64,000 nucleotides of DNA from Antennarius striatus (taxonomy: Eukaryota; Chordata; Actinopteri; Lophiiformes; Antennariidae), in the NCBI RefSeq assembly GCF_040054535.1, contig NC_090784.1:17521001-17585000 (forward strand), given 5' to 3'. Every line of letters starts with the position of its first letter. Position 1 is the stretch's first letter. Shown piece by piece: positions 37,266 to 60,064 of this stretch. Made by a program: the position numbers and the translations under genes. The notes under the pieces were generated by a model. It had not been told where the DNA came from, did no database searches, and saw only the letters and a program-made list of their open reading frames with translations.

Positions 37266-37397
37266 AATTAATCTGCTTTTGTGTGGAGGAATATGTTGTT
37301 TTGGGTTTTTTGGGGTTCTTTTTTTTTACCAACTTGCTGTTGTTAATAATTCTCCACCAATGTCAAAAAATAAATAAAATAAAATAAACGTTTTACA

Positions 37398-37531
37398 AAC
37401 TTCCGTTTTGTGACGGAAGTAACGTTTCAAACCCGGAAGAGGTTGTTGGGCGTCGTTGCATCAGACGGCAGAGAAGGCTCATGTGTTTGGTTGTCGGGGC
37501 TAACTTAAGCTGACGTCTCGTTCATTCAAAG
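37398..37531 (+). promoter_or_regulatory. vars1 promoter and noncoding exon 1
   Basis: Three ETS-type GGAA cores lie close together (ACTTCCG 37400, CGGAAGT ~37414, CCGGAAG ~37433); the first two form an inverted pair. A CG-containing stretch ends in AAAG then GTACGAG, a candidate 5' UTR donor at 37532. This fits a housekeeping promoter; start sites are inferred. Confidence 0.5.
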
Positions 37532-38364
37532 GTACGAGTCATTTCTTACTGGTTTGTTCTGCAGTAAGACGCACGATTCCTAAACAGTAACTTTAGAAAC
37601 AGTTTGAAACAATTACTATGTAGGTTAGTAATGGTAGGAGTAACAGTTATACTCAAATATTTAACTCTTATTTTGATTAGCTAAAGCTAACTAATGTCTT
37701 TTGGCGTGACACTAGCATTTGACAGTTTTGGGGAATGTGGACACAAACCTGTCTGGCTTAGACTGGCTTGATGAGCTCAACAAGCCATTCATTTTGTGTT
37801 CCAGCTCACCAGTGCTAATAAATTATGGGTATTCAAATCAGCAAAATGACAAGGCTGTTCAAAAAAAATTTAATCTGTAATTTTGTTTTGATGCATCTTG
37901 CACATCTTGTGTTAGTCCAATAAACCTAGTTTCAATTATGAAAAAGAATGTCTTAGGGGCTCTTACTTATCATTCACATAATGGAGTTTGCACAAATCAA
38001 ATTTAGCATGCAATTTTGATGAACTTAAACTTGTCAGCCAGTGTAAAATGTAAACATAATCAGGATGTAATGACTTGTAGATTGTTACAAACCCCACATA
38101 TGAGTGATTTTCATATTTCAAAGCTTGAATTGAAAAAATGTAATCGGTTTTGAACAATATATCTTGGTGCAGGGTTAGTTTACCACTGTGTTGCATCACA
38201 TCATCTTTTAACAACACTAGAGTGTTTTAGAAACTAAGGTAAACAGTTTCTAAAGTTGGTGCAGTTTTGAAAGTGGATTATTTTCCCCTTCTCTGATGCA
38301 AGATTTCAGCTGCTCTCAAGTTAAGTGTTTCCTTTGTCATATTGTGTCAAATGTTCCTAAATTT

Positions 38365-38402
38365 CCCAGTTTGGGATAAATGAAGTATATCTATCTATCT
38401 AT
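38365..38402. repeat. dispersed fish repeat end with (TATC)n
   Basis: 'TTTGGGATAAATGAAGTATATCTATCTATC' has the layout 'GGGATnAATAAAGT + (CTAT)n' that recurs at the ends of fish retroposons. A reverse-oriented relative sits at 51203-51240. Confidence 0.5.
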
Positions 38403-38646
38403 GTTTGGTGAGAAGTTGGGACTGTAGGCAGAGCCACGCTTCCAACCATCTTCACTTATAGTTAGTCACCCTAGTAAGCCCTTTCTAACAATGTTACTGA
38501 CTGGCAATTTATTTGTGGTATTTGAAATGATATATGAGGTTTCAGTTGTTTACAAGTCATCATATTCTGTTTCCATTTATATGTTATACAGAATCCCAAC
38601 TTTTTCTTATAAACAGGGTTGTACGTGTTTGTTTTTTCTTCCAGAG

Positions 38647-48790
<10,144 letters not shown>

Positions 48791-48878
48791 CTTTCCTTCT
48801 AGCCTTATGCAAAAAAAAGGATCTATTTCTATTTTCAAAATGTTTCATATTAATTTTAAGTTTGTGCAGAAGGGACTC

Positions 48879-48884
48879 AATAAA
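48879..48884 (+). terminator. vars1 poly(A) signal
   Basis: AATAAA 89 bases after the vars1 stop codon, followed by a T-rich stretch (GTTGTATT, GTTGTCTTCTTC). Expected cleavage is near 48900. Confidence 0.8.
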
Positions 48885-48985
48885 GCTGTTGTATTAGACA
48901 GTTGTCTTCTTCACTCTGCTGTCCTGTAGCAATCAAGTCATGTCTGTCTGATGAACAAATTAATTCAGTCTATTATGTTAAATGT

Positions 48986-48991
48986 TTTATT
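48986..48991 (-). terminator. abhd16a poly(A) signal
   Basis: TTTATT on the + strand is AATAAA on the minus strand, about 505 bases past the abhd16a stop. No closer AATAAA was seen. It lies about 100 bases from the convergent vars1 signal. Confidence 0.6.
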
Positions 48992-49496
48992 CAGCATAAT
49001 TATAGAACATGTTAGAGGAACACAGCTTTGTTCATCAGGTCAACATCCATGGAGGAAATAGATCTGAAAAACCTTCACACTTTAGCTGCATTTTTAAATA
49101 TTAAAATTCCTCACCTGACCCCATTAACATCTGTCATCATTTCAACTACATGGATATTTGTACTTTTGATTGCTTCTTTACAAACACGGCTAAACAGAAC
49201 GATGGAGTGATGGCTTTTGGGTTTTTGTGAAATGCACTCTTGGTCTGAAAAGACTAAAAAAAAACCCCCCAGTGGTACCATATTTTACAGGGTTTTTATC
49301 AGGAAATGGGGATGCAGTAGACCAGATGTTTACCGATGCTACCGCATTAAAAATATACATGACCACAAAACAGTCTGTGGGGAAGAAACGAGGAACAAAA
49401 TCACAGTAATACATTCACACCATGAAAGGAATTGGCTCTGACGACAGGCCATCCTGATGCTTGTTTGCTTGTTTCTTTTTATACATCCGTCTGTCT

Positions 49497-52400
49497 CTAC
49501 AGTTTCCAGGGTGAATGGAACTCGGTGGCAGGGAGAGGAGTGCAGTGTGTTGCTTCAAAGTTTCGCATGTACTTCCGCGCCTTGGATAGGAGAAGGGGAA
49601 AAAAAACAGCAGAGATGGAGAATGAGAGGTGTGGGAGGGCAATGAACAAATAGTGCAGATCTTGATTATATTAGCCTCCGTCTATCTGGCTCAGTGCCAT
49701 GCAGATCTCTCCCATCTGTTAAGGGTTTACACTGGAGGTGTATAAAGCCCAATACAAAAGGTATTAGCAAGGGAAGAAGAACATAGCATTTGCTGTAATT
49801 GATGGCACTCTTCTTGTTTGGTGTTAAATGACTTCAATAAGCAGAGCGCGCTGAAATACATTACATCAGTCAACCTGAGAGCGCAGGTGAGGTGGTTACT
49901 ATGGCTACTAGAGAAGTGTTCCTCAGCAGTAATGATGTATGAATAGTGTGTGGGTTTTTGTTTTTTCTTTGGTAACGGAGTGTGAGAGAAAGGGGAATGT
50001 ATGTCTTTTGACAAGAAAATCTGACTTATAGAAAAGGGAACTTAGAAAAGGGAACTTAAAAACAAATGTTTCTTTAGATAACTTGTGAGGGATGACACAA
50101 AGACAACAAGTGGCTCCTTCCCTTTTAACATGAAATGAGAAACGACTGCATACGGCGACGTTGAGTGTACAGATAAGAGCCTTACCAAGAAAAGCGCCAG
50201 CTGCCGTCTTCCCTCTAGCGTCATGTCCGCACCTGGTAACATTGAGAGTGTGTTAGCCCACGTATATTGACGATTAGATGATAACGTACGAGAGTAGTAT
50301 TATATTTAGTTTAAAAACACCTGGGACTTACCGACATTCCATGGATACAGAACTTCTCCGTCTGCCTGATAGGACAGCAGCACACATGTACACCACTCAT
50401 CATCCACCTCGTAGCCACTGTACAACGACGCTGCAGGGCAAGAATTTGAAATACTAAATGCAGGTATCAATAGTTTTTCCTCTTGTAATTCAGTAATTAA
50501 ATAAAATTTACAACATAATTTAAGGCAACGTTGAAATAATGATGCGACAACGCGCACGCTTACCTTCTTCTAAAGGACTGGAAGTTCCCAGCCACTGTCT
50601 GACAACCCTAATCCCTTCATTTGTCATTATTTTTGGGTACCTGGGCAGAAACATTACTTCAGCACGTTCATGTCAACTCGGATACATCGAGCAAACTCAG
50701 CAACAAGACGACTGAATTTAGACGTCTGCAGATCTTACCTGAACTGGAGCAGTTTGAGCAGGAGGTCGTTGCCTCTGTTAGACATGATGTCTTCTGGACC
50801 CCTGTAACGCAATTTACAGCTTAAATAAAGGTTACAAACAAGCTTGTCTGATAAAAGTGGCAAATTTCAAGAATATCATCTGTTTAACTGTTATGCCACC
50901 CTGCAATATGCTATTTCAAAGAAAAGGGGTGATATTACAAGCAAATTGTGTCAGTGTAACATCAGTTGAAAGCAGCTTTGTACTTCCTGTGGAGGAGTGC
51001 TGAGATGCATTGTGGGGGACTTACGCCGTGGTGATGATCTCATCTCTGGTCCTCCTGATCAGCAGGACGGGTCCTTGATATCTGGATGAAGAAAAAGAAT
51101 TGCGTTGATTGTCAGTTACATCTTCATGTTTTGCAAACAAAAACATTTTTAACCACAATTTCTCCCTAATATATGGAGCTATATTTATGATAACAGATAG
51201 ATAGATACTTTAATAATCCCGGAGGAAATTGCACTTTTTTTTTTAGATAGATAAGATAGATAACAGATAGATAGATAAGATAGATTGATAACAGGCTCAC
51301 ATACTCACTTGAGAAGCTGTTCTGCATTGTTGAGGTTCATGTACTGCCGAACTGTGTGCTGTACCAGCGGTCCTGAGAAAGAGCAAAGGCGTTTCATTTA
51401 CTAAAAGGAAAAACTAGTTGCTGTAAGCGTTTCTGGCCTTTAATCCTTTGGACTCACTCCAGCTGTCGGGCATGACCTTGAGGGCCAGAGGTAGGAGGTC
51501 ATCGAAGGAGGCGTCTAACACCACTGCCTGGATCTCTGGGTATGACATCGCTGCCCAAGTGGCTGTGAAATGATACGGAGATGCAAGAGAGAAAATAAAG
51601 AATGGATGAACAGATCCAGAAAGAATGGATAATATAACATGACTTATATTGAGATCACAAAATACTGCCCATCAGATATTGTGTGTGTACCTGTGAATCC
51701 TCCTATGGACCAGGCATATATGACAATGTTGCTGAGCTGGAAGCCGAGCTTGTGTATTGCAAACTGGATCACAACATCCATGGCGTTAGCCTCATTCTGG
51801 GGGAACGGAACTCCCTAGAAACAAGACAAAGTAAAACAAGCATGAAGGACTCAGGTGACCGATCTCAGGAACACAGAAAAAAATATTCAAGCGTTCCATG
51901 TTAGTTAAAATGAATTCTTCATTGTATATATATATTTAAAAAAAACATTCAATTTTGAGAATAAAAAAATCTTAAAATTCCCAAAAAGTTCCTTTAAAAA
52001 ATAATCAACTGGTTTTGAGTTATGATTTGAAAACAAATAACGGAAGTCGTTCTAACAATAATACACAGACATTATTTAACACCAACAACAACTACAACAG
52101 TTATATTGTAAATTAAGATTAATGTATGGATTAAATAGCCAATCGGACAGCATATCTCTCTTACTGTACTGCCTCCAAAGCCAGGGTGGTTCCAGCCCAG
52201 TACAGAGTAGCCACCTGCAGCACACATCAACACAACTTTACAGCAATGATAACTGATTGACAATAGATATAACAAGCTTTTCCACAAAAAATGCTATAAT
52301 CATTATGGATGATCTTGGCTCTTGCGATGGAGAGGATTCCTCACCCTCTAGTGGCGTGTTCATACAGCCCACCTCATAGAAACCTGCATTCCCTTCACAG

Positions 52401-55400
52401 CAGATGACCTGTAGCACCATTCAGATATTTTTAGACTCAAAAACATGATGGATGTGAAAAGTTATTTTCTTGGACCAAAAAAAAAGGCCCCCCCTAAAAA
52501 CAACAAGGCATTTACCAGGGTCTGGCCATTCTGCCCCTCGCCTCCCCGCTGATCCACAAACATTGTGTCGATCTCATTCCCATCACAAGACACAAGTTTG
52601 TTCCTCTGGCCATCAAGCTAAGACAAAATGGATCACAGTTGATTTATAATAATATTTGTATGATTACTGAAGTTAGCTTAGACAGAGGGTGAAGGTGTGC
52701 TCTTTACCTCCTCTATTAACCTGGCCTGGCCCTGCTGGAGCATAGACTTCATGGCTTTCTGAAGTAAACCTACAGAACCAGGGTACAGCATCCTCCTCCC
52801 AAATGAATGAGCAATAAGAAAGCTGTAAAATAGTTGCGATGAAAATCAATAAATGTAAATATTTCCCTGGCAATTTTTTAAAGACTTTTGCATGAAAGAT
52901 GAAGCGAGTCAACTTCAGAGAAAACTACCAACTGAATGTACCCAATGACGTGGCAGGGTAAAGTGCGCACAGAGTGGAGGACGCTGTCTGCTGTCCCTCT
53001 TAATCTGGGCTCTGGTTTTAGTAGAGACACACCAGCCTTGGATAGTTTCCTTTCACAAACAGAGTAAAAGGCTTACATTGAAACAGATGATGAGCATTTT
53101 GATGTCGAGTGGCTGAATTTGTTCAATGTACTTACGGACTGTTAACTTCTGTCCAGTTGAAATCTGCAGGCCAGTACGAGAAGTCAAAGTCATAGCATCT
53201 CACTTTTTTCTACGTGAAAAGAACAGACAAGAAGAGAACTTTTTGGTCCACTTCTTTCAAAAACCTTGTCCTGATACAAAGAGAATATCCTCTTCAGTAT
53301 TTGCATCAAGTTGCCATGACCTCACCTTGTTTGCTGGTGTGTGATTCTTCTTGGTTTCCTCAAGAATTGAGATAAACTGAAGGTACTCTGAGTTTTTCCA
53401 TCTCCCATACCCTTCATGAGAAAAGATGGTAGGAAGAGGTGAAAAACAAATGAATGGTTTGCATAGGAGACACTGCAAACATTTTATTGCACAGCCTGAA
53501 GGGTGATATTAGTTTGCTTTGTAGGTGTTGAAGCTGTTCAGCCCTCTCAGTGGAGTTAAACCTCATTAGCATGTGCTGTATGCAGCATGTCATGATATCC
53601 AAAGATGAATCAATTGAATTAGCCATTACCCACCAGGCAGTTAAAATTTGCAGCCTTACCTCTAAGACACGCCACTCCTACAAGACACAGCAGCACTGTT
53701 CCCAAGTACTGAGTAACTGGAACCAGCTTACTGCTGCAGATGAAACCTTTAAAAGCACAACAGAGCTACAGATATTCACTTCAGCATCTCTACTCAATGC
53801 CAGACTTCACATTCACAGTCAGGCAACAACCTTATACCATTTGCATAAATCAATATCGGAAGCTCAATTATACAATGAGGAATAGAGAACAACCTCAGGC
53901 AATTAATTTCTATTCATACATAGTCTTGTTAAATGATTCAGTTGATTAACTGCATATTAATCCCACTTATAGGTGAACGGCATTTCTCGAGAACATCTCC
54001 CAATGACACTTTTTTTTCCATTGATGGAGAACGTAATGCCACCCAGACAAAAAAAAATACATATTTTAACGTCTATCACTGTAAAATTGACAAAAAAATT
54101 TTTTTAAAATCACTGAAACAAAACAAAGTTGGGTTCAAAGATAAAATAACTGATATACTGTATGCATGTCAATGATCCTCTCTTGAAACCAGTACTGATA
54201 GTTTACTGGTAGGATTGTCAATGAGGTTGATATTATTCAATGTAGTACTGATATTTTCAGATGTGCAGCTAAATAAAAAAATCAATCAATAAATATTAAA
54301 TATGCTGTAATAACCAAGAGTTCTGTACGGAGAATGCATCCTAATAAGTTGTACAAAGACTCACAGTCTGTCGAAATGCATTTGGTGTAATTTTTTCAAA
54401 AAAAAATCTGAGTGCTTCTGAGTTTTTTGAGAAAACCAAAGAATTTTACTGACTTCCATTAAAAGTAAGCTGGTGAGTCAGTTTTTGCATAATTGTCTTC
54501 AGGACCTCTGGTCCAATTCAGAAGAGGTATTAATTTGACATGATTTTGAAGTTGTATTATTTTGTCATTATTAAAAACTCAAATTAAAAAATGAATGCCA
54601 ATGCTGACTAATCATGTCGAAACTGTCTCTTTTTCTACAGGCAAGTCACAATTACACGGCACAACGGAGGCTGCAGCAAATAATATTCATTTTCAAATAA
54701 TTTGATTAGCTATGTTGATCTATTAGCATGAGAAAATGGGAAAAATATTTGTCATAGCTTCTAAAGGATGACATCATCAAGTGCCTTGATTTGTTCCATC
54801 CAATATCCAAAGGTGTCTACTTTAGAAATTTAGAAAAAAACATTTTTTTAAAAAGAGATGCAAAACCTAACAAATGTTGTTTCTTGCCAGATGACTTCCA
54901 AATTACTGCCGATTCATTTTAGATCAATAGAAATGATTACTCATAACATCTGGATGGTGTGGAGGAGATAAGCCTCTGTGTTTCCCCTGCAAACATACCT
55001 TTCCTGTACAGGTAGCAGAGCAGAAGAGGAGAGCTGTAGTAAGACAAAGACCAGAGAGCAGAAGCCTGGAGGAAAACAAAAGAAACTTGACTGGACAGAA
55101 CAAGTAAATTACTTTCATACAGTGTAAGCAATTAAACAACAATACAGACCCAAGCTAGGATGCTGTCCGTGTGTTTCTCCAGACTCCTGGGTTGGTAGTT
55201 CCATCCCTGCTAACAGTAGCAGACCGACTTAATGAATACTGCAGCTAACATTTACTTCAAAGGAAGCCAAGACTAGCTAGTTAGTAGCACTACAATATAT
55301 TTATTTATATTGGTAATATATGTATATATTACATAATACACAGACACTCCCTTAAAGATAACATGCCTTTACATACTCAATATTAATCATTTCCAGTTTA

Positions 55401-55824
55401 GCCCCTTCTATCGTCTTAGCAAAAATATCCCTTTACCTAGCTTGAGCAAAACAACGTAATTTACGTTAGAAAAGCAGTGAATGAGGCTAGCTGTCGCTGT
55501 CTTAATACAAAATAAGAGAGAAGTGAAGGTGAAAACACAAGCCTGTAGAGTTACACCGGTCATTTCATTCATTTATGATCCGCTTCCAGCAGTGACAGCA
55601 GCGGCTCCAAAATAAACACACGCTACTTCCTACTAGCAAGAGCCGCAGCGAAACCCGAACCAGACACCGTTCTGTGTTTCCAGTCGGTGTTGTAGAACAT
55701 ATAAATGATTTTAAACTCCTACCCTCCTGCCCACCCTGCCGTCGGACACAGACTGGTCCGGTGAACGGTGAATTCGTTGCAAATGAGGCCCTAAAACACA
55801 GCGTAACCACATCAAGCCGGCCAT
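49497..55824 (-). CDS. abhd16a: ABHD16A (BAT5), membrane alpha/beta-hydrolase, phosphatidylserine lipase
   Basis: Makes lyso-phosphatidylserine; an endomembrane serine hydrolase. Exons on the minus strand (low-high): 55723-55824, 55150-55206, 54999-55065, 53660-53746, 53326-53411, 53136-53209, 52942-53049, 52708-52822, 52516-52617, 52345-52408, 52165-52214, 51691-51814, 51458-51562, 51309-51372, 51025-51081, 50739-50801, 50564-50640, 50332-50430, 50186-50232, 49497-49580. Total 543 residues (human 558), in frame throughout. Start MAGLMWLRCVLGP matches the human start pattern. Two hydrophobic segments (residues ~55-76 and ~84-106), then the hydrolase: VICCEGNAGFYEVGC, GWNHPGF, nucleophile in AWSIGGF (Ser340), Asp415 in RRTRDEIITT, ending EATHCTPLP...SPWKL. 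The human catalytic His507 position aligns with Gly492. A long CA array lies 85 bases before the ATG. Confidence 0.96.
51195..51290. repeat. (GATA)n with dispersed fish repeat end, in abhd16a intron
   Basis: 'GATAGATAGATACTTTAATAATCCCGGAGGAAATTGCAC' is the reverse-oriented counterpart of the repeat end at 38365. It is followed by further GATA units and a short poly(T). Confidence 0.6.
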
Positions 55825-55905
55825 TCTTCCACCAGGAAGATTACGGAAGCCTGCGCGGACCAAGAAACTCAAAAAGCGAAGCGCCTCTCTCTTCTCACAC
55901 AAACA

Positions 55906-56012
<107 letters not shown>

Positions 56013-56472
56013 ACTTTGATCCATTTTTATTATGCAGTCCAGATTATTTTGATTTTTAAAAGACACATTTATTCACAAAATAATCACGTTCACACAAAAT
56101 TCACGAGAGTCACGTAAAAAGGAATTTACATTCAAAAACAATTAATAGTAGGAAAATAATTTAAAAAAAACTAAAGAAAATAAAATGGTAATACTGTACA
56201 ATACATTGTGGTTTGTTTACTTTTGCTTTTGTGAAGTATGAATCAATTGAAAATTGGTTTGCAGAATGCTCTAGAAAAAAGACATTTTGAAAAAATGAAA
56301 ACAGAAAACCAGATGATGCCAATCTCTTCCCCATCAAGGATTATATTTTCCTACTAATATTTGTTTTTGGATGTGAATTCCTTTTTGTGTGAATCTTGTT
56401 TGGATTTTGTGTGAATGTGATTATTTTGTAATTTTGTTTTTTGTGAATAAACGTGTTTTTAATAATAGAAAT

Positions 56473-56475
56473 ATC

Positions 56476-56523
<48 letters not shown>

Positions 56524-56535
56524 TCCCTCTCCCTC
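56473..56535. repeat. (TC)n microsatellite between abhd16a and the g6f-like gene
   Basis: A CT run ends in three CCCTCT units. It lies between the abhd16a start and the g6f-like poly(A) signal. Confidence 0.9.
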
Positions 56536-56579
56536 TTAAATAAAACAATGGCGGAGACAAGTAACATTTAAAACAACCA

Positions 56580-56585
56580 TTTATT
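56580..56585 (-). terminator. g6f-like poly(A) signal
   Basis: TTTATT on + (AATAAA on -) about 375 bases after the g6f-like stop codon. It is the nearest such signal found. Confidence 0.5.
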
Positions 56586-56960
56586 TAACCCATCTATATT
56601 ACAGTACAGAAATTCCTATTGGTACAAGTTATACAAAATAAAATGCTAAAGAAAAAATTACCAAGAAAATCTGTGGGGAAAAAAACAGCTACAACCACAT
56701 ACTCTGAATGGTGTATCTGGTAAAAAAAAAAAAAAATCTGATTATTTCATACATGCAGCCAAAAATAATTACATCAAAGCAAATCAGTTATAAATTACTC
56801 AGAGAACCACATGTCCGCAAGAGGATCATTTTTCCTGAAGCACTGAAGTTGTCTTCACATCTCAACTCTGACATTCAGTTGTTATTTTTGTTTACTCTCT
56901 GCTGCAGCTGGGAACAGAATGGATATGACAGCTGGATGAGGATGAGATGTGGGTAAGTGA

Positions 56961-58043
56961 TCAACTCTGACATTGTTCATATCTGAAATCAGGGCACAAA
57001 GACAAACACACAAAAATCTTCCTCTCCCTAGTCTGTCTTTATTCTTCCTTGAAGACAAACACAGACAGGACATGCAACAACAACACACAAGCAAAGGAGC
57101 GCTGCCTGTCAGCACATGGTGTGATATTATGCCACGGTGTCACAGTGATGTTCAGGCCAGCTTGATTGGTGAGTGTGAGAAGAATGTGAGGGGCAAGATG
57201 AGTGACAGCATAAGCACACACACACACACATATAGTTCAATATGCAAAAGCACAAACGACTGATGCAAGACTTTTTTGCTTACCGCTCCAGCTCCTTATA
57301 GACATCATCCTCCCCTCTTGGCTTCAAATCCTTGCATAAAAAAGAAAATAGGTAAGGGAAACAAAAAAAGAACTGGCATATCGAAGAGAATGTAAAAGAG
57401 CCAGATCCATGCTCCAGAGGCCAGATTTATGTCTGCACCTTGTGAAATGAGATTGATTTGTTAATACCACTAATGTAAGGGTGACAGCTGATAGGCGATG
57501 GGTGTGTCTGAGAGAGCTGAGGTGAGATGGAAGACATATGTGCTTACAGCGTAGAGTAGGACCAATAGAGGGAGTGAGAGTCTGTATGCATTGGTGGACT
57601 CGAGTATCACAACTCCTCGAACACAGATATGCACCACGCATCCGCGTGTGCTCAGGGGATGAGACAATAACTCACCATGTAGATTGAGCCCTCGAGAGGA
57701 GCCTGGTGGGAAGGGAGAGCACAGAAAACAAGTTTAATAAAGTGACAGGGAGTACGGTATGATGGTAATCAAAGGAAAAACAGAGAAAAAGTATACAACT
57801 GAGACGAAGGGGAAGGTGGGGGAGAGAAATAAAAAAGAGATGAGAAATACCGGTGGGTAGGGGACAGGGGGGGAGATAAGGACAAAATGAGGAGGCAAAT
57901 TCATCACAGGATATTTGAAAATGTCTGAATTCATCACCTGTCTGACACTCTCTGGATTCTCGTAGATGTTCTCTGCTTCACCCGAGTGGACAGACAGTGA
58001 CTGCTCAATACCTGAAAATGTTAAGAATAGAGTGACACACGCT

Positions 58044-58106
<63 letters not shown>

Positions 58107-60011
58107 GCACATGCACACACACACACACACACATGCACACACACACACAACCACAAGCATGGAAGTACACAGGAAGGGAGGAGGTAGGGCAGATTAATTA
58201 CACAGATGCCCAGAGGATGTCACGTCCAACATCAGTCAGCAGCAGCCGTCAGGGGCCGAAGACGGACATAACAGGAAAAGCTGTCAAATCAGAAAATGCT
58301 GGAAGACTCACCGCGATCAGAAATGTGTTTTTGTTTCCATAGCAACACACAGACAGTCGCAGCAACCAGGGGCACCAGGAGTAATAAAGCAGAAAGAGAA
58401 GGGGAAAGGGAGTGCACGGTCACACCGACACTCTCTACAATAGGCAAAATAAAAGTGACAGAAAATTAAAGCATGAATGTTTCCAAGAACAGTACAAATA
58501 AAAAACTTGCAGAGTTACGAGGGTAAGTTCTGTCATGTGCAGTGGAGCTATTCCTAGTTCATATTCAAGTCAAGAAGGGGCAACCCGTGATTCAGGTGAA
58601 CGGTTGGAGCGATGAATTTAAAGACATGTTGCAGTAGAGATTCTATCAACATGTTACATACATTTGCATCATGCTGCTGTCAGTCACAGACAATGTGTGC
58701 AGTGCAGAAGTTGGTAAAATCTAGGCTCTGTCAGACAAAGTGAATAGTCTGTGATAACTGTGCAGACATCGATTTGACAGACCTTCAGCATTGACAGTAA
58801 ACGCTGTCATTTTGAAATGTGGACAAGAAGAAAAGCACTGGTATCAAAGAGAGCAGATACTGTGAGACTGCAGCACAAAAAAAACCCTCACAAATGCCTC
58901 TTTCATATGGTGTAGTTTTGAAAATTGTATCTGACAGTAGGAAAACTGAAAAAAAACCCCCAATATAAATAGTGGTTGTTCAACCAAACTATGACAGCAC
59001 AGCTTCAGAAAACAGGTAATGAGGATGCGTAGGCATGATTATGACAAGCATTATACAAGCGAGTCATTTGCTTGCCGCAGCCCCAGTCAGGTTTTGTGGG
59101 AAGAGCTCACGCCTGTGATCAAACTTGTCAGGTTTGTTTGCATAATGATGATGACATCAGTCTTGCAAAACACAGCCACGGGGCGACAAGAGAAGCAAGA
59201 GGGAGGTACTTGTTTCCACAGAGACTGCTGTAATTTAATGTGCCTGAGAAAGTATTCTCCCGCTGCCTGTTTCACTGTTCATGGAGCACAAAGCAATCAG
59301 ACATCTTTGGTTTACAAAGAGAGAGAAGTCCGTTACACAAAAAAGTTTCCTCAGGATTAACACAATTTATATTTTTAATGAAATCAGATTTTTGAAATCA
59401 GATTTTTCGGCATCTTTGGAGACTAAATGAATTTTTTCAAACCTTTTTTTTTTTTTACCAGGTAGGTCAAATGAGAACCAATTCTCAGACAAACAAACAC
59501 CCATTCACACACACATTTACACCAACTGTTAATTTAGAGTGGCCAATTCACCTAAGTTTAACCCGGAGAACCCATACAGATATCTGAAGAACATTGAAAC
59601 TCCGTATAGGAAAGCTCCAGGTGGAATGAAGCCAAGAACCTGCTTGCTGTGAGGCAGTAGCACTACCCACTGCACCCCCGCGCCGCCCAAAGCATGTACA
59701 TATTAAGTTGGCCCAAGCATCCTATTAACTTTCCACAAATTTTATTTATTTGTAAAAGGATTGGCCCTTGTGCTCCACCTTCACCCTGGTTTCACAGCTT
59801 TTCACTCACTTCATCATAATCAATCATGACTGGCTGTGTGAGGGGATAATTGATCAGTAAGTGTGTGTAGAGGTTGCTAATGGAATATTGTGGTGAGTGC
59901 TGACCCCAAGACTGACCTGCTCAGTTCTCCCTGCCAGCTTTAACACATGATTTATGCTAATTGAGTGTGGCGAGGGATACATTTCCCCAGTTTCTCATCA
60001 CATCTCCCCTT

Positions 60012-60064
<53 letters not shown>

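Noticed and set aside
36304-37332. 342-codon minus-strand open frame
   Set aside because: It is the antisense shadow of the LINE reverse transcriptase plus the hexamer repeat (YDYDYD run); no family features.
55674-55824. Plus-strand gene starting at 55674
   Set aside because: It lies antisense to abhd16a exon 1 and runs into the CA repeat; the minus-strand exon fits the known protein start.
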